Origin: Prostheceraeus crozeri
Lineage: Eukaryota; Platyhelminthes; Polycladida; Euryleptidae
NCBI GenBank assembly: GCA_907163375.1
Contig: CAJQUW010012964.1
Span: forward strand, 310,001 to 374,000
Length of the DNA stretch: 64,000 nt
Direction: 5' to 3'
In this document: positions 47,470 through 60,394 of the stretch, one piece after another
How positions within the stretch are numbered: the stretch's first letter is position 1
How the letters are laid out: each line of letters starts with the position of its first letter
Program-made: the position numbers and the translations under genes
Notes under the pieces: model-generated
Database searches by the model: none
The model's input: the letters and a program-made list of their open reading frames with translations, nothing else
What the model was told of the DNA's origin: nothing

Positions 47470-50400
47470 AATATTGAAGCTTAGATGAGAATAGAAAAAG
47501 CGTTAGATAAGTCAGTGACCTAAGCCAGTCCGCGGTTCACAGTGCGTTTCATGTTTTCAATGAAAGTCCTTTTGACTTGACACGCTCGGGGAAACAGAAA
47601 CGTACGGTCTCTTCGATAAAAAATTACTCTAAAACCACGATGGGCCTCGGCGTCCTGCGCCTTCTGAGGTCGATGTTAACGTCTGTAAATTTCTGTTTTC
47701 TCGGGATTGTCCAGGCAAAATGACTTTCATTGAGAAACGTGCAGTATCCAGGAGATTTGTCAATTACGGTTCATATTTGAATTTCCCACGCACTGAAATC
47801 TTCCAATGTAAACTGAATCTTTATTGTGACCTCCGACAACATTTTGCGAAACATAAAGCTCTTTACAATTTCTTTAGTGAAAGGTCTTGTTTTCAATTTT
47901 GTTTATGTAGAATTTATGATATGGATTTTATTATAATGACCTTAATTGTTTTAGTTATTACTGGTATTGATTTTGCTCACAAAAATTAATATGCTGAACA
48001 AAATATTGTAAAAAGCGCTGTTAAAGCAACAAAAGTACGTAAATAATCAACACATGATTACAGCAATGGCAACATCGCGAGATGTATAACAGTGCAATTA
48101 ATTTGCAAAATACACCGAACAAGAAGTTAGAACTGCAAAAACAGTAATGAAATTGATAATAATGTGATTCAAACACGATCAAAGCATGATTGCAGCAATA
48201 AAAATACGTCATAAAAAATGAGATCCCGAACATTGGCACCAATCCAAGGGTTTTTAAAACAAGCGCATGACGGCAACCTTGAAAAATAGTAGCGGGCCGA
48301 ATGTTGCCGATTATCTTATTAGACATCCAATACCAAGAAACAAAAAGATCTCATAATCAAAAATAAGGCGAACTCGAAGGCGTGGATGATGGCATATCCT
48401 TTCGAGCTGTTGCGAGATTGTGCTACTCAAGTCCCTATTTCTTGACGCTCTTCTCACCACCAGGCGTGTTTTGGGACAAGTGAGCGGGAAGATTAGGAAC
48501 TATTTCGCGAAAGCCACGTTCATTAGAGAGGAGATTCAAACTGATCAAGAAAAGGAATATTGAAGTGCTGAAGATCTGGGCACTTGCTCTGCCTACTGAA
48601 GAAAAGATGCAAAAGAACGAGAAGATTTAGTTATCCGACGAACACTTCAGCGATTTTTTGTCTCAAAAAATTGAAGCTTAGAAGCCTTTGCAAAAGATTC
48701 TGTTCTCCTTCTCAAGCAACTTCAATGCCATCAATGTGTCTTTATCAGTTCCCAACAAACAATCATCTCAAGATATTATAATACGCAGACGGCACTTTTG
48801 AAGATCATTAGTGATGTGCTTACTGCGATGGATGATGGTAACATCACACTTTCTTCATGTTCCGACCTATCATCTGACCCGACCAATTTAGATCCGAAAA
48901 GCCATTAGTGATATCTTGCTGATATTCATATGACCTCAAAGCGATCGCGTTACAGACATGCAGGTAATTTTAGAGCTCTGAGAGACCTATTAAAACTCTG
49001 TAGATAGTCTTTAGGAAGGGAATTCACCAATATTCATTTGTATCTTATTGCACTACATTTTCACATAGTCTACATCAGCGGCCGGAGACTGAACACATGC
49101 AGGATGGAAAATAATCTGAAAACATTCCATGCTAAATATTATGTCTAATGACTTAGCTGGTACTTTCCACTTAAGACTTTTTATGAGACATGAGTCGCAC
49201 AGGGAGCCATGAAAGCTTTGGGGGACTGATTGAAGTCTCTAATTTTAGTCCTTGGGTAAATTCACTTTACAACATCTGTCAAAAAACGTGTTTTCCGCCC
49301 GTAAAATCCTTCGTTCTGAAGCGATTTGCATGATTAGCATCTCCTCGTTTCGGTCATGATAAATTCAAATTAATCCAAAAAAGTTTTCTTTACGAAAAAT
49401 TTAGCTCAAGGCAGAAAAACTACCATAGAAACCTATCTACAACATAGGTACTCTATCTTAGTGAAGAAATTTCGCTTGATCTACTTAGATTATGCAAATG
49501 AAGTTATGTGTCATGTGATGGCGCATGAACCGTAGTTTTAACCCGACTATAATTCATGATCGCATTTACATTGATTTGGGATTTTTCTTCAATTAGCCTT
49601 TGTCCCCCAAAAATTGTCTTCTGACCGATGCATATTTCTCAACTTAGAAATGATGTTTTCGCATTCCGTAAACGGCCTTTTCCGTATAAGTTTAGTTGTT
49701 GTATCAAAAAGAAAAATCAACTATGGATCATCACAATTGAGCAATTGTGAATTTTAAAAAAATGACCTCTATTATTTCGACCAGACTTCTTTGATTTTTC
49801 TCAAAATTTCAATTTGATGCTGAAGCCGCATTTTTTATTCGGATCTCATGCAAACCATAATGTAATCATGCATGCGAATTTTATGAAGAGACAATGACTA
49901 TCATTTTTAAAATCTCGTAAAACACCCAAAATGTCCCAAAACGAGACCACAAAATTATAGGTCAGAAGACACTTGATAATATATATTGCAAATGCAAAAC
50001 TTGTAAGGATACTCATTTAGTGTGGTCGCCACTATGATTCTTGAGTTCAGCGTGAGAAATTGACCCTATATTCAAATTTTCAAAGAAAACGAGGTTGCAA
50101 TGTTGAAAAGACAAAACTGCCCAAAATGTCATTATATAAAATGGATTTGCCCCCTTACCACGACAGCTTTTTGCGTTTCATCAGATGTACAAATAATTAA
50201 TTCTTCCAGAGTGATACATTGCTAATCAAAAAGAGGTATTTTAACCAGACACATCGGCCACAGTGACAGGGTTTTTCATAAACTTTAAATCAAATCAAAG
50301 TCAAATAAACGTTTATTTCATAATATATAAATCATAGCCTCCTTTGTGAGAATCGAAGAGACTTGAATACATTTATGATACAAGTGTTGCAATGAAGCAT

Positions 50401-51750
50401 GCCGTACAGTCACTGTTAAAAAATCAGAAAGTAAAAACCATATTTACATTGGTCGGAGTTGATTCAGAGGCAGTCCACACATTGATGAAGAAGCAGATTT
50501 TAGGCGGTCTACAACTATTACCTACAACGATGACAGATTTGCGTTCGCTTCAGCTAAACCGTCAAATATTTTCTGTCGGCTCCGGCCTGTTTTCATAGCT
50601 CCGGGCGGCTCGGCTTCGGCTCCGAAACTTGCGGTATTTATCGGCATGTACATGTACATAGATTCACGTAGACTGCATTTCATGGTTAACACTTAGCAGT
50701 AGCATTCAAAACATCAGCTAGAATGCTTACTTCTTTTTAACACTGGTGTGGGAATTTTATATGGAACTAACAAGTAAGTACTGGAGCATGAAAATCATGA
50801 ATTATTGAAGCAAGCAGCCACCCCAGCATTTCCACAGTTATTACAAATCATCAGCCGCTGTAGGCCCCCACCTTTCACGTATTTTGTTCCAAGCATCTCT
50901 TGACGCTTCTGTCATTACCTTCTCCAGAAGGCTCTCAGTCGTCGATAACTCGAATAAAAGTAAATAGCACAAGCAATGCGTAATAATTCCCTATATTGTT
51001 TTGTCAGAACAATGCCAAGTATTAATTAATACTCGCCAAGATGATATCGCAACTTTTCCGAGAATGGTATGCATTTCATTTCTGACAGGTTTCCAAAGTG
51101 TGTGTACTCAAAGCCGAGAAAGTCGAGTTCGGTTTTTTTCGGTCTTCTCGGATCTGTGACAAGAGCGATAATCCGACTCGACTTCCCATTGTCATACCCG
51201 AACCCGTAGGTATTGGGTCGGATCGCTGATCTCTACTTCATAACCAGTTATTCAGGCTTCAGCGTGCTATCAACGCCTATGACCTTCCGAAGCTATATCA
51301 TATCACGCCTCTTGGAGTGGCTCAGAATGAGAACATAAGGATTGATCTTCAGATGGTTATTCTGACATGTAGATGTCTTCAAAGTTGCTCGTCTCATCAT
51401 CTAGTAGGGCCTGCTCGCTACCTTCCGTCCTGATCTCGTCTTCGCGCCTCAACAATGAACTCACTCAATTTGTCAAGACATCGGTTGAAGGCTGTTGCCA
51501 AGAAACATTTATCTTTTGCCCATTTATGTAGCATTAGACTCTTGAAGCTATGTAAAAGCGCTATTTTTTTAAATTAATCGTTACCAATTCAACATAGCAA
51601 ATGGCAGTTCTTTCACGATGGAAGAGATTTCGGAAGAGAAATTGCACAGCGAGAAACCGAGGTAACAGTTGTGGAGGAAATCGTTCCATCCATCAGAAGT
51701 TCATCCAGCAGAGAAACTGGAAGCCCGCTGTAATGCAAGCGCGTAATCGG
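47470..51750. other. gene 2 intron 1, first part: mostly unassigned
   Basis: No supported exon. An 11-bp inverted pair GTCTTCTGACC (about 49613 and 49960) may be a decayed MITE or chance. A G+C-rich patch with repeated GGCTCGG/CGGCTCC words lies at 50575-50625. Confidence 0.35.
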
Positions 51751-51756
51751 CTAGAC

Positions 51757-52729
51757 CAGTGGTGGGCAACCAAGTTGGGATAGAGGGCCACAGGTATTGG
51801 CCAGCGAGAAGGCTCGCGGACCACCAAATTTAAAAAGGCAGAAATATGCATGTTCAAAATTCATTTATTGAGTACTTTTGAGCGGAACTTTAAGGACTGC
51901 TGAACTGTACATGTGGTGGTACATGACATAATTGTATTTGTAAATGTATGCAGCAAAATTGCATCCAACAAAGCTGTTGTCTTTTAACGAACTGTATTTT
52001 AAATTCCAAAATCTATACGAGTAATGAAATGAGAATAGGCCAAACTGCATGTAATTGCGGAAGCTATTTGTGATGGCAATATGGCCCTATTTCATCTAAA
52101 AACGGCGGTCTATAATCTAAAAGACGGTCTATAGCATTGTATATTCATCCGCCTACATGCCACACAAATTAAAATCATATGAATGAAAACTGGCTTGACT
52201 ACATGTCCCTAAGTGTACCCAGGCCTACGTCACCCAAACATAAACGGCTTTCGAAAACCAGGCATAAGCTCTCCAAACGATACTCGTACGATAGTGCCAT
52301 TCTAGTACAAAATTGGCGCAATATAGAAATAAAATCAAAAAAGAATGCTTGAAAGAAAAGCTGGCATATAGATATCACATATATCCATGCGGTTGGAATC
52401 CTTCATGCGTAGCCTGCTCTATGTATCTAGGCTAATTGCAACGCTGTTAACTACGTGGTGAAATATTCTCAACAAGGTATCGAACACCATGCGACTTACC
52501 ACTCACGCACTTAACGGCTTTCATATTGAGAAGATTCATAGCGAACGAAACACGGTTTGAGCATCGAATGAAACTTTCTGTGCTATGATATGCTAAATAT
52601 GTCATTTAGTTAATGCTTTTGCAAATTCTAAAGAAGATCAACTTCAAGCTGTGACGTTTTTCTTAAATGTCAAAGCCGGAGTGGGTCGATTCAAGTAATG
52701 TCCGCGGGGCCTTGCGCTGTCCACCACTG
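51757..52729. mobile_element. non-autonomous hAT element
   Basis: Terminal inverted repeats CAGTGGTGGGCAAC on the left and ...GTCCACCACTG on the right, flanked by an 8-bp target duplication with one mismatch: GGCTAGAC (51749-51756) and GACTAGAC (52730-52737). The 5'-CAGTGG-like end and 8-bp duplication are diagnostic of hAT transposons. At 973 bp with no transposase frame, it needs a transposase in trans. Sits in the first intron of gene 2. Confidence 0.85.
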
Positions 52730-53149
52730 GACTAGACAGTGAACTACACAATTTCCGCCGAAGATTCTTCACAGCTTTGGAATACACTGATGTGTAACTA
52801 TGAGAAGAGAGGCTCGTTGCAACCCTAGAATAAAGCCGTTAACAAACCCTTGCTACCGTCCTGTTTCTGCTCGGTCCCGACCGATTGCATGTCACCGAGA
52901 TTTGACTGACCAAAGGATGAGACCCAAAGCCCATAACCATGATAATGCTCAATCCTACTATTTGCTAGAAAATGAACAGTAATGATAAATGCACGGATGA
53001 CTCCAGCTAGAATGATGACGGAATTGAATCTAGGGATGGGGTGGTTCAAAAATCAGATAATATGACTAGCCTACTACGTAGGCCTAGGGGTAATTGCTTT
53101 TTCTACAAAATGTCAACAAATGTATTGCAAATTCTCAATTATTCAACAG

Positions 53150-53357
53150 AGTCTGCGACCGTTCCTTCAACTACAACCCCAACGACATCGACAACATCAC
53201 TCAGAGCATCATCGGCAACACCATCATTGACATTATCTGCATCAACATCCACAAAATCTTCTGCAGCATCAACGACAACAACAGCTCGACCGTGCACACT
53301 CATATGTCTCAATCATGGGGTGTGCTACTTTAATTATTTCGGAGAAGAGCGCTGTAT
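53150..53357 (+). CDS. Gene 2 exon: mucin-like stalk and first half of the EGF-like module
   Basis: The acceptor is TCAATTATTCAACAG (modest pyrimidine tract) and the donor GTAAGT; it enters in phase 1 and leaves in phase 2. It encodes 68 full codons: ESATVPSTTTPTTSTTS, then further Ser/Thr/Ala-rich sequence to STTTTARP, then CTLICLNHGVCYFNYF and GEERC, EGF cysteines 1-4. The NHGVC pattern is typical of EGF modules. The dense Ser/Thr run predicts mucin-type O-glycosylation. Ends at the same EGF position and phase as gene 1 exon 6098-6260. Codon choice (ACA, ACG, TCA, GCA) makes this a near-simple repeat, prone to length change. Confidence 0.75.
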
Positions 53358-54361
53358 GTAAGTGATGTCTTTGAAGCTATCCATCTAGCATTCCTTGAAA
53401 TTCATTGAAGCACTATCATGGGTATACTTAACTTTCAGCCCAAAAACTAGCACAACAACTTCATGCAGGACGAAAGGCAGCGTCTAATGCTGCCAAGGAA
53501 TTGTTGTACTTAAATTGTTCAAGTTTGAGGACATCTTTCTATTGATTCCAATTTCACTAAAATTGTTTATCTTTTTCTCGGCGTCGTTCGTGATTATGAC
53601 AAAGTTTTGTGTCTGTTGCACTTATTAACATATCACAGATCCTGTACATACTATATAACTTCATCTTTTTTTATTTTTATCATAATCATGAATTTTCATA
53701 ACTTTTTATCACCAAAGAAATCGCTCAGCATGATAATGATTATGCTGACAATGATTACAGAATACATATTTACAATCTTTAAAAAAACATTCATTGTGGG
53801 TGTCAATTTGCAAATTATTTTGAAATGTGAAAAGTTAGTCTTACATGTATACGGTGATTTATTGCCCGCGCTTCCTCCTTTGTTCACAGGCTATGAAGTG
53901 GAACTGAAGGGACAAACACTTGATTGCACATCATGGCAGTTATCGGTTAAGCAATGCTAACAAATGTCATAGGTTGAAGAAAAGAATGCACTACGTGTGA
54001 TTTATCCGCAAAGGTTTATTGCTAAAAATATGTACATACGCTCGTACAAGAGACAGTCGTTTCGTGACACAGTCGCAGCCTCAGTGTCTAGTAAAGATCG
54101 TGCAGAATGTTCCCAACAAATCAGCGAGTGTGCTTTGATACGGCCTGTGTCCAGTCACTGAGACGAGAGCATCTCTCAACCGACCAGCTCGTGTTTCCGG
54201 TTTAGATCTGGGATCCTATCTCGTATGTACATAGCTTCTTTTAGACGAGATTCTATTGGTGATTTGCGTTTTTCAAGAAAGTGGAGGTCAAACGCAAATG
54301 ATATTTACCTGAAAATATTTCTTGAAAAACACGACTGCACCAAAGATAACCCCATGGAGTA

Positions 54362-54785
54362 GGGATAGGCCTATATAGGTAGAGTGTCGACTCAAAAAAA
54401 GTATCTGCATACAGTGAAAATTTTTATATGAAAGGATTCAGTTTTTGCGGTGATTGCGCTCCTGTGGTCCAAAAAATTATTTGAGCAGTTCTAAAAAAGT
54501 CAAAATTTTGCAAATTTGTATACTACCGAGATGACGTCCTCTTTATAAGTAGTATGAAACAGTTTGGATATCAATAAGAATGAATCTTTGCAAGCAGCAT
54601 CCTAACTAAGCAAAAATTAAGCTGATTATCAAGAGAATTCCATTATCCATATTATGATGGAAGTCCTCATGAAAAAGTCGCGACATTATTCGTGTTTTCT
54701 TAGCTGAAATTTCAAGTTTTAAATTCAATTTTCAGCGGCATGATTTACATGTTTTATTTCCTGAATCTTAATAGTGATGTGGATA
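54362..54785 (+). repeat. dispersed repeat, copy B (inverted match to 39100-39530)
   Basis: See the copy at 39100-39530. It lies in the second intron of gene 2. Shared blocks include GGTCCAAAAAATTATTTGAG and TTTTCAGCGGCATGAT. Confidence 0.7.
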
Positions 54786-54789
54786 CATT

Positions 54790-56115
54790 TACATTTTTCA
54801 AATTAAATTGAAATCATTGTATTTGATTATGTGGTTTTGCTCTGCCAGTGGCAGGTTGCCTGTGATATGATGACGCTTAAGAAACTCTTGAGGTTGAGCA
54901 TGAAAGTAATAGGAACCCATCGAATTGCTAATTTAACAAACATTTAATCTCTAAGACTGTCATGACACTGAGAATCTGTAAAATACCATCATTCCTTCTG
55001 CATTACAATCATGATCATTCAATTCCGAGGCAATTTCTTCAGAACTGCAAAAATTTGCATATCTCACAATTGGTAACAATTACCACCTACATCACCCCCA
55101 CCCCCGAGTTCATTTAATAAAATCGAAAGTGTATACACATTGGGGAATTGATAAATGCGGAGTTACTACTCCACCTAATATACCAACATTACGGATGATC
55201 TTCAACAGAAAATGAAACATAAATTGACAAAATGAAGGGGCGAATAGAGGAGAATTAAGTGAAAATTTGCATGGCGATAGAAATGTAGAAATGTAATTTC
55301 ATTTGCAAAACTGCCATGATCAGCGAAACTGAAGCATGATATCATACTGAAAATTGATAAATTAATACGAAAAAGAATATCAGAGTCAATGCAACTATCA
55401 AATCTCCACGAATCAATGCAGGCGCTTATTGATCTTTAGAGAGCCAGGTAGCAGTCATTTGGGGTCCCTCGGAAATCTGAAACAGGATCCTAAGTCTATC
55501 AAAACAACAAAATAGAATAGAGCTTAAAATTTCAAACATTTCAGCAGTCAGGGTAAACTGTAAGTCACAACCACGTCAGATGTATCTTACTATCCACTCA
55601 ATCTACGCAAGCCACTCCTGTAATACTCAAATGCACTTCTCTTTCATGTAGGGAGTTTAAAAGTGTGGATAACAGGATAATTCTGACTTGGATAGAAATA
55701 ACTTGGTACTTGCAAAAATCTATCACAATCTGATGTAGACAATATAAAAGCCTGAAACGTAGATTTTTGCATTTACTTAAAATTAAAGGAATCGTGAGAA
55801 TTCAAGCATTCTGAAGATATCCACATACAACCGTAGGCGAAAAAACTACTTTTGTTGTTCAACAGATGCAATGAGATTTTCTACTCACTTAATGAGTCGT
55901 TGCAGCACCACTGAAAAATTTGTGTTTAACGCATTTAGTAAATGAGAAGCTTGAATAATTTAAATTTGAAGCCTTATATCAATGAGAGACTTTTTATCTC
56001 TGAACTCGTACTGCGTTCTGCATCATTAACACATCAAAAGTGACGTCCATAAGCACATACTTGTACGTGAATAGTACTGATTTAGGAATGAATCATTCTG
56101 AAATACTTGAATCTA
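54790..56115. other. gene 2 intron 2, middle part: nothing recognised
   Basis: AT-rich, no supported feature. Confidence 0.4.
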
Positions 56116-56442
<327 letters not shown>

Positions 56443-56688
56443 TTAAACCCCTGTTTCATAATTGACATGGATTTGATTCACGATTGACTAAAATTATAGA
56501 GACCTGGCATTACATAATAGTGTATAAAGTAATATCTTGTCTAGCGTTCAACATAGTGTTCTGGTTGCATTGAAATTTGAAATTTGCTGTGATATACTGT
56601 CAAAGGCATTTTCCTTCTGTTTATGCCCTGTTACAGGTAGCTGTGGTTGTATTGCATTGGGAGACATAGAACAAGGCTCTTCAATATA

Positions 56689-58209
56689 ATTGGTTTTGAT
56701 ATTCTATCTAGGATTTATATTTCATTCCATCACTCTATAACTTGAAACAGAAGGAATCCACCTATGACGGATCACAGATCATAATTTGAAGCTAAAAATT
56801 GGGGCTGTGCGCAGTGCACCGGTTCTTCTGTTTGCATCGGTTCTCGGGCCGGTGCACCGAAGTGCATGAATTTCGATTAAATTGATATTTTATTATAAAA
56901 TTTCAATAACAATTAATTCATTTTATCTGTTATCTTAGTCACAGCAAATTGGAGAGAAATATTTTAAGCATCTTATATAATTTATTCAAAGAGGAGAGAA
57001 CATTGCTGAATTATTTTTATTAATTCTATTCAAACTTAAAATTTCTGTGTTATGAAGATGAAACTTTTTGAATATCACTGTTATGTCATAAGATAGCCGA
57101 TGCATTTCATGATATCGAGTAAAAATGTGAAAAAGTGACGTTCATGTTCATGATGAATCATTTTAAGTCACGAAATTTCAATTCCCGCGACTTCAGAAAT
57201 TTGGAATCTCATAGTGAATACTGCGCAACCTGCAATTGCTCCTTTTCTAAAGATTTAGACTAATTTGGTATTCCAGCGCCAGCTATCCGTCCAAAAGACT
57301 TTTTTAGGCATCGAGTCATGTCGAGGTGTTGACACTCGTGCATATTCATTTGCAGACAAAGGTGACATTGCTTCGAATCTATCTCCACTTCATGATGTGT
57401 TCAGGTACTTCGGAAAAAAGTAAAAAATAATCTCTACCATTGATATATCTTTAATTTTGAACTAATCAATTAACTCGACATCTTGTCTGCCACTGACTTA
57501 GTGATGCAGTCACTGCTATTTTGTGTTGCATATCTGTATGAATTCTGTTTCAACTGCTTTTAAAGAATTCCATCAGAGCTGTCATGGAGACATGGGTTAA
57601 GTAAGATGAGAGTCACTTGCAAGGATTGGCAAAATCAAATTTAAGGAAGACGATGTAAATCTGTTTCAAATTCTTTCGCACTATTGGAGGATTTCATTGC
57701 ATTGATTTTTAGAAAATAACAACATCAATTATGAAAGATCGTGAAGCTTTAATTGACTGTTACACGGCAATCTAGAGCGCGAAACAAATTATCTTTTGTC
57801 GGCTTTAATAACTGCTTCAGTGCAGCTTTTTAAATTTTTCGGTGCACCGGTGCAAGCAGTACGGCTAGCGCACAGCCCAACTAAAAATACTTCAGTCAAT
57901 ACTTGCATGAAATTGCTGACATATTTAGAACATGACTTGATGCCGGAACAGCCGATAAAATCTATTAATTAAGAGGATTCCTATTACTAAGAAACAGCTA
58001 ATTTCAATAAGTCATTTTGCTTGAAACGAATTTCGGTTGTTGCGCCACCAAGCCATATTCTAAAGTTGCCAGCTATTTCATGCGAGGATTGACTGAAGTA
58101 GTTTTAGCTTCAAATCATGATCAGTGATCCGTCATAGGTGGATTCATTCTGTTTCAAGTTAAATAGAGCTTGAATGGAATATAAACCTGGAAAGAATATC
58201 AAAACTAAT
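56689..58209. mobile_element. MITE with ~150-bp inverted repeats, split by a nested hAT
   Basis: Left end ATTGGTTTTGATATTCT to GAAGCTAAAAAT (56689-56799) and right end (58050-58209) are inverted copies, sharing ACTTGAAACAGAA and CCACCTATGACGGATCAC. The left arm continues after the nested insertion at 57889 (ACTTCAGTCAATACTTGCAT), matching the inner part of the right arm. Without the insertion the element is about 440 bp with no coding capacity. Confidence 0.85.
56800..57880. mobile_element. nested non-autonomous hAT element
   Basis: Ends TGGGGCTGTGCGC and GCGCACAGCCCAA are inverted repeats. A perfect 8-bp target duplication CTAAAAAT flanks it (56792-56799 and 57881-57888). Subterminal GGTGCACCG motifs occur on both sides. 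1081 bp, no transposase frame. It interrupts the left arm of the host MITE, so it is the younger of the two. Confidence 0.9.
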
Positions 58210-58377
58210 GCCATTCCAAATAATGCACAGTAGGTCAATTACCCTAAAAATTACTAACTCCGAAGCCTAAATTCTTTCAATATTTCGGATTATAACTCAG
58301 AACAGAACTACAGAAATAGTAGTTCTGTAAACAGAAATACTACAGATATTGAATTAATTTTCAGTCATGCAAGACAA

Positions 58378-58575
58378 TTGATTTTATCAGATCCTTCGAC
58401 GTTCACGCGGAGAACTGGTAGATCTGCAACTGCTTATCAGAAAGCTAGGCATGCTCATGCCCAATATCCTTGCTTCTTCTGTGGGGATGACTATTCAAAT
58501 CCTCCAAATGAGGACTGGATGCAATGCTGGAGCTGTCATGAAGGAAGCGCCAAGTACAGTGCTAGACATGTGTGA
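58378..58575 (+). pseudogene. Cys-rich zinc-finger-like fragment, probably transposon-derived
   Basis: The frame reads KARHAHAQYPCFFCGDDY, then SNPPNEDWMQCWSCHEGS and stops. C-x2-C ... E-x-W-x-Q-C-x2-C-H is the pattern of PHD-like fingers found at the C-terminus of some DDE transposases (pogo/Tigger type) and other TE proteins. It is cut off after the fourth Cys/His. No surrounding domain seen. Confidence 0.3.
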
Positions 58576-58739
58576 CACCTGCCGTGGATCATGCCTTATC
58601 CGGCAGAGTTGTTGTATGCCATCTGTTATCAATTGTTTATTCTGAAATTCACTATTTGGACTCCATGAAATCAATATGAATCTTCATCCTAATCTCACTG
58701 TTGATTACTTTTCTTCCTTTTACACTCGGGTAGGCCAAT

Positions 58740-59605
58740 CCTCACGAAATTCCTCATACATATTTCATAAACATTTTCTCATACATATCTCATGAAATTA
58801 CACGCGGATTTGGAACGTTTTCGCATGAAATATCTCATCAAATTTCATGACTTTCTCATGAAAATCTTATCAATAAATTAACAGTTGCCTTTTCATGTTT
58901 CTGAACTCATTTTCCTGGCATTTAGTTATTGCGGCTTTCTTAGCCTAGCCACGTTGCGCCCCAGAGCATTCCCATGTCATGTCCAACATATTATTTCAGC
59001 ATTCGCAATAATAGACAATTTCTGATCATGATATTGAACTGTGATTGTATATAAGTCTATTTTCAAAATCTTGCATAGTAATGGCAAATGTAAAGTCCAA
59101 TTACATATACACTCCTTAGCAAAATTTATATTGCATCACTACAACTGTTGAAATATCTCAGTGTCTGCAGCCACTCAGTTAATTTGATTGCAAAAGTATC
59201 ATACATCATCTGAAAGGTATTGATCTCCTCTTGGGGATTCACTATGATTATTGGCTGCATCTTTGAACGGTTGTCTACCACATAAATGATGTTACAGATC
59301 GCTATGATATATTCTATATTTTTGCTTTTTGTCCTATGTATGATGCATGCCTACTAGACTAGCATGCATACCTTACTACTTATCAACTAATTTTAACAAA
59401 ACTTCATGAATGCTTATGATTTCTCCATGAACGCATCATGAGATATTATCCTCATGAAAGTCCTCATTATCACGCATCATATTCTCATCAAAGCATCATG
59501 AGAACATCATAAATTAAATACTTTTTTGTGAGAATATCATGAGACTCATAAAAATCTCATGAATCCGCATTAAATTTCATGCGTTCTCATGAAAAATGTT
59601 TCGTG
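58740..59605. repeat. two clusters of degenerate TCATGA repeats
   Basis: At 58740-58880 and 59400-59605 the words CTCATGAAA, ATCATGAGA and related TCATGA palindromes recur about a dozen times, separated by an unrelated ~520-bp spacer. The paired layout suggests the ends of one decayed transposable element with internal repeats. Confidence 0.5.
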
Positions 59606-60043
59606 CTTTAATAATAAGCCCTGTTTGGGCGCATTTTTGTCCGTAAAGTTTATAGCAATTGGTTGGAGCTCACAGCAGTTTATAACATACTTTGGTCGTA
59701 TAGTACAGTTACCAATATGGCTTATTAGTTCTGTTGATAGCATAAATGCGATACGAAATACATAAATCATTTCATGATTTTTCTCGGTGGGTACTATTAC
59801 TCGCACATAAACGGTAAAGCCTTATGTCCTCAGCAGCATTGTCTTAGCTATGTACGAGTATCAATAGTCGAGCCCTTATTCAGTCATTTTGATTAATTAT
59901 ATTGAGTAGAATGATAAAGCGAAAAAAGGCTAATCGAAATACCAATAAATGATTCATAGAGGTAGCTAACCTTTGGGGTGCGACAATAACCCTCTTCCTG
60001 GTGGATGTGCATCGAAGGTCTGCCGATCAGCTGCTTAGCCACT

Positions 60044-60112
60044 GAAGGAATTAATCTAAATGTAGATTCTAAGAAGGAATTAATCTCATGTAGAGACTAA
60101 GAAGGAAAATAG
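60044..60112 (+). repeat. short tandem duplication
   Basis: A unit of about 30 bp (AAGGAATTAATCT...ATGTAGA..CTAAG) occurs twice in a row, followed by a partial third. Confidence 0.65.
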
Positions 60113-60344
60113 CTATTTTTTGAAATTTTACCTTTCTATCGATGAAAAATGTCCCATGATCAAATTGACTGACTGAAGATTGCCTGGTTTTCACTCAATT
60201 GGTTATATGATAACAAAATTTACATCAACAACAATCTCTGGAGGTAGAAGTCGATATGGTAGCTGTATTCCGTGTTTATTATTCTGTTTCTGATTTCATT
60301 TTAGATTCTTACAAACACACTGCAAACCTTTTTTTTAATTTCAG

Positions 60345-60394
60345 GTGCCCTTCTGCGGACTATACTGGTAATGTGTGCGAAACGTTGAATAGAG
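60345..60394 (+). CDS. Gene 2 exon: second half of the EGF-like module
   Basis: A pyrimidine-rich acceptor (CTTTTTTTTAATTTCAG) and a G|GTGAAT donor; it enters in phase 2 and leaves in phase 1. It completes Met97 and adds CPSADYTGNVCETLNR, with EGF cysteines 5 and 6 and the aromatic-Thr-Gly-x-x-Cys ending. 15 nt shorter than the gene 1 exon because the basic linker is reduced. The donor is weaker than the others; the frame stays open beyond it, but phase matching to the membrane exon favours this site. Confidence 0.65.

Noticed and set aside
48021-48326. 101-codon Cys-rich minus-strand frame
   Set aside because: Built on an imperfect internal repeat (CATGATTRCAGCAAT); no domain or splice sites, so taken as chance.
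53094-53333. 79-codon frame overlapping the gene 2 stalk exon
   Set aside because: Shadow of the repetitive Ser/Thr codons in another phase; the EGF cysteine pattern and splice phases support the other frame.
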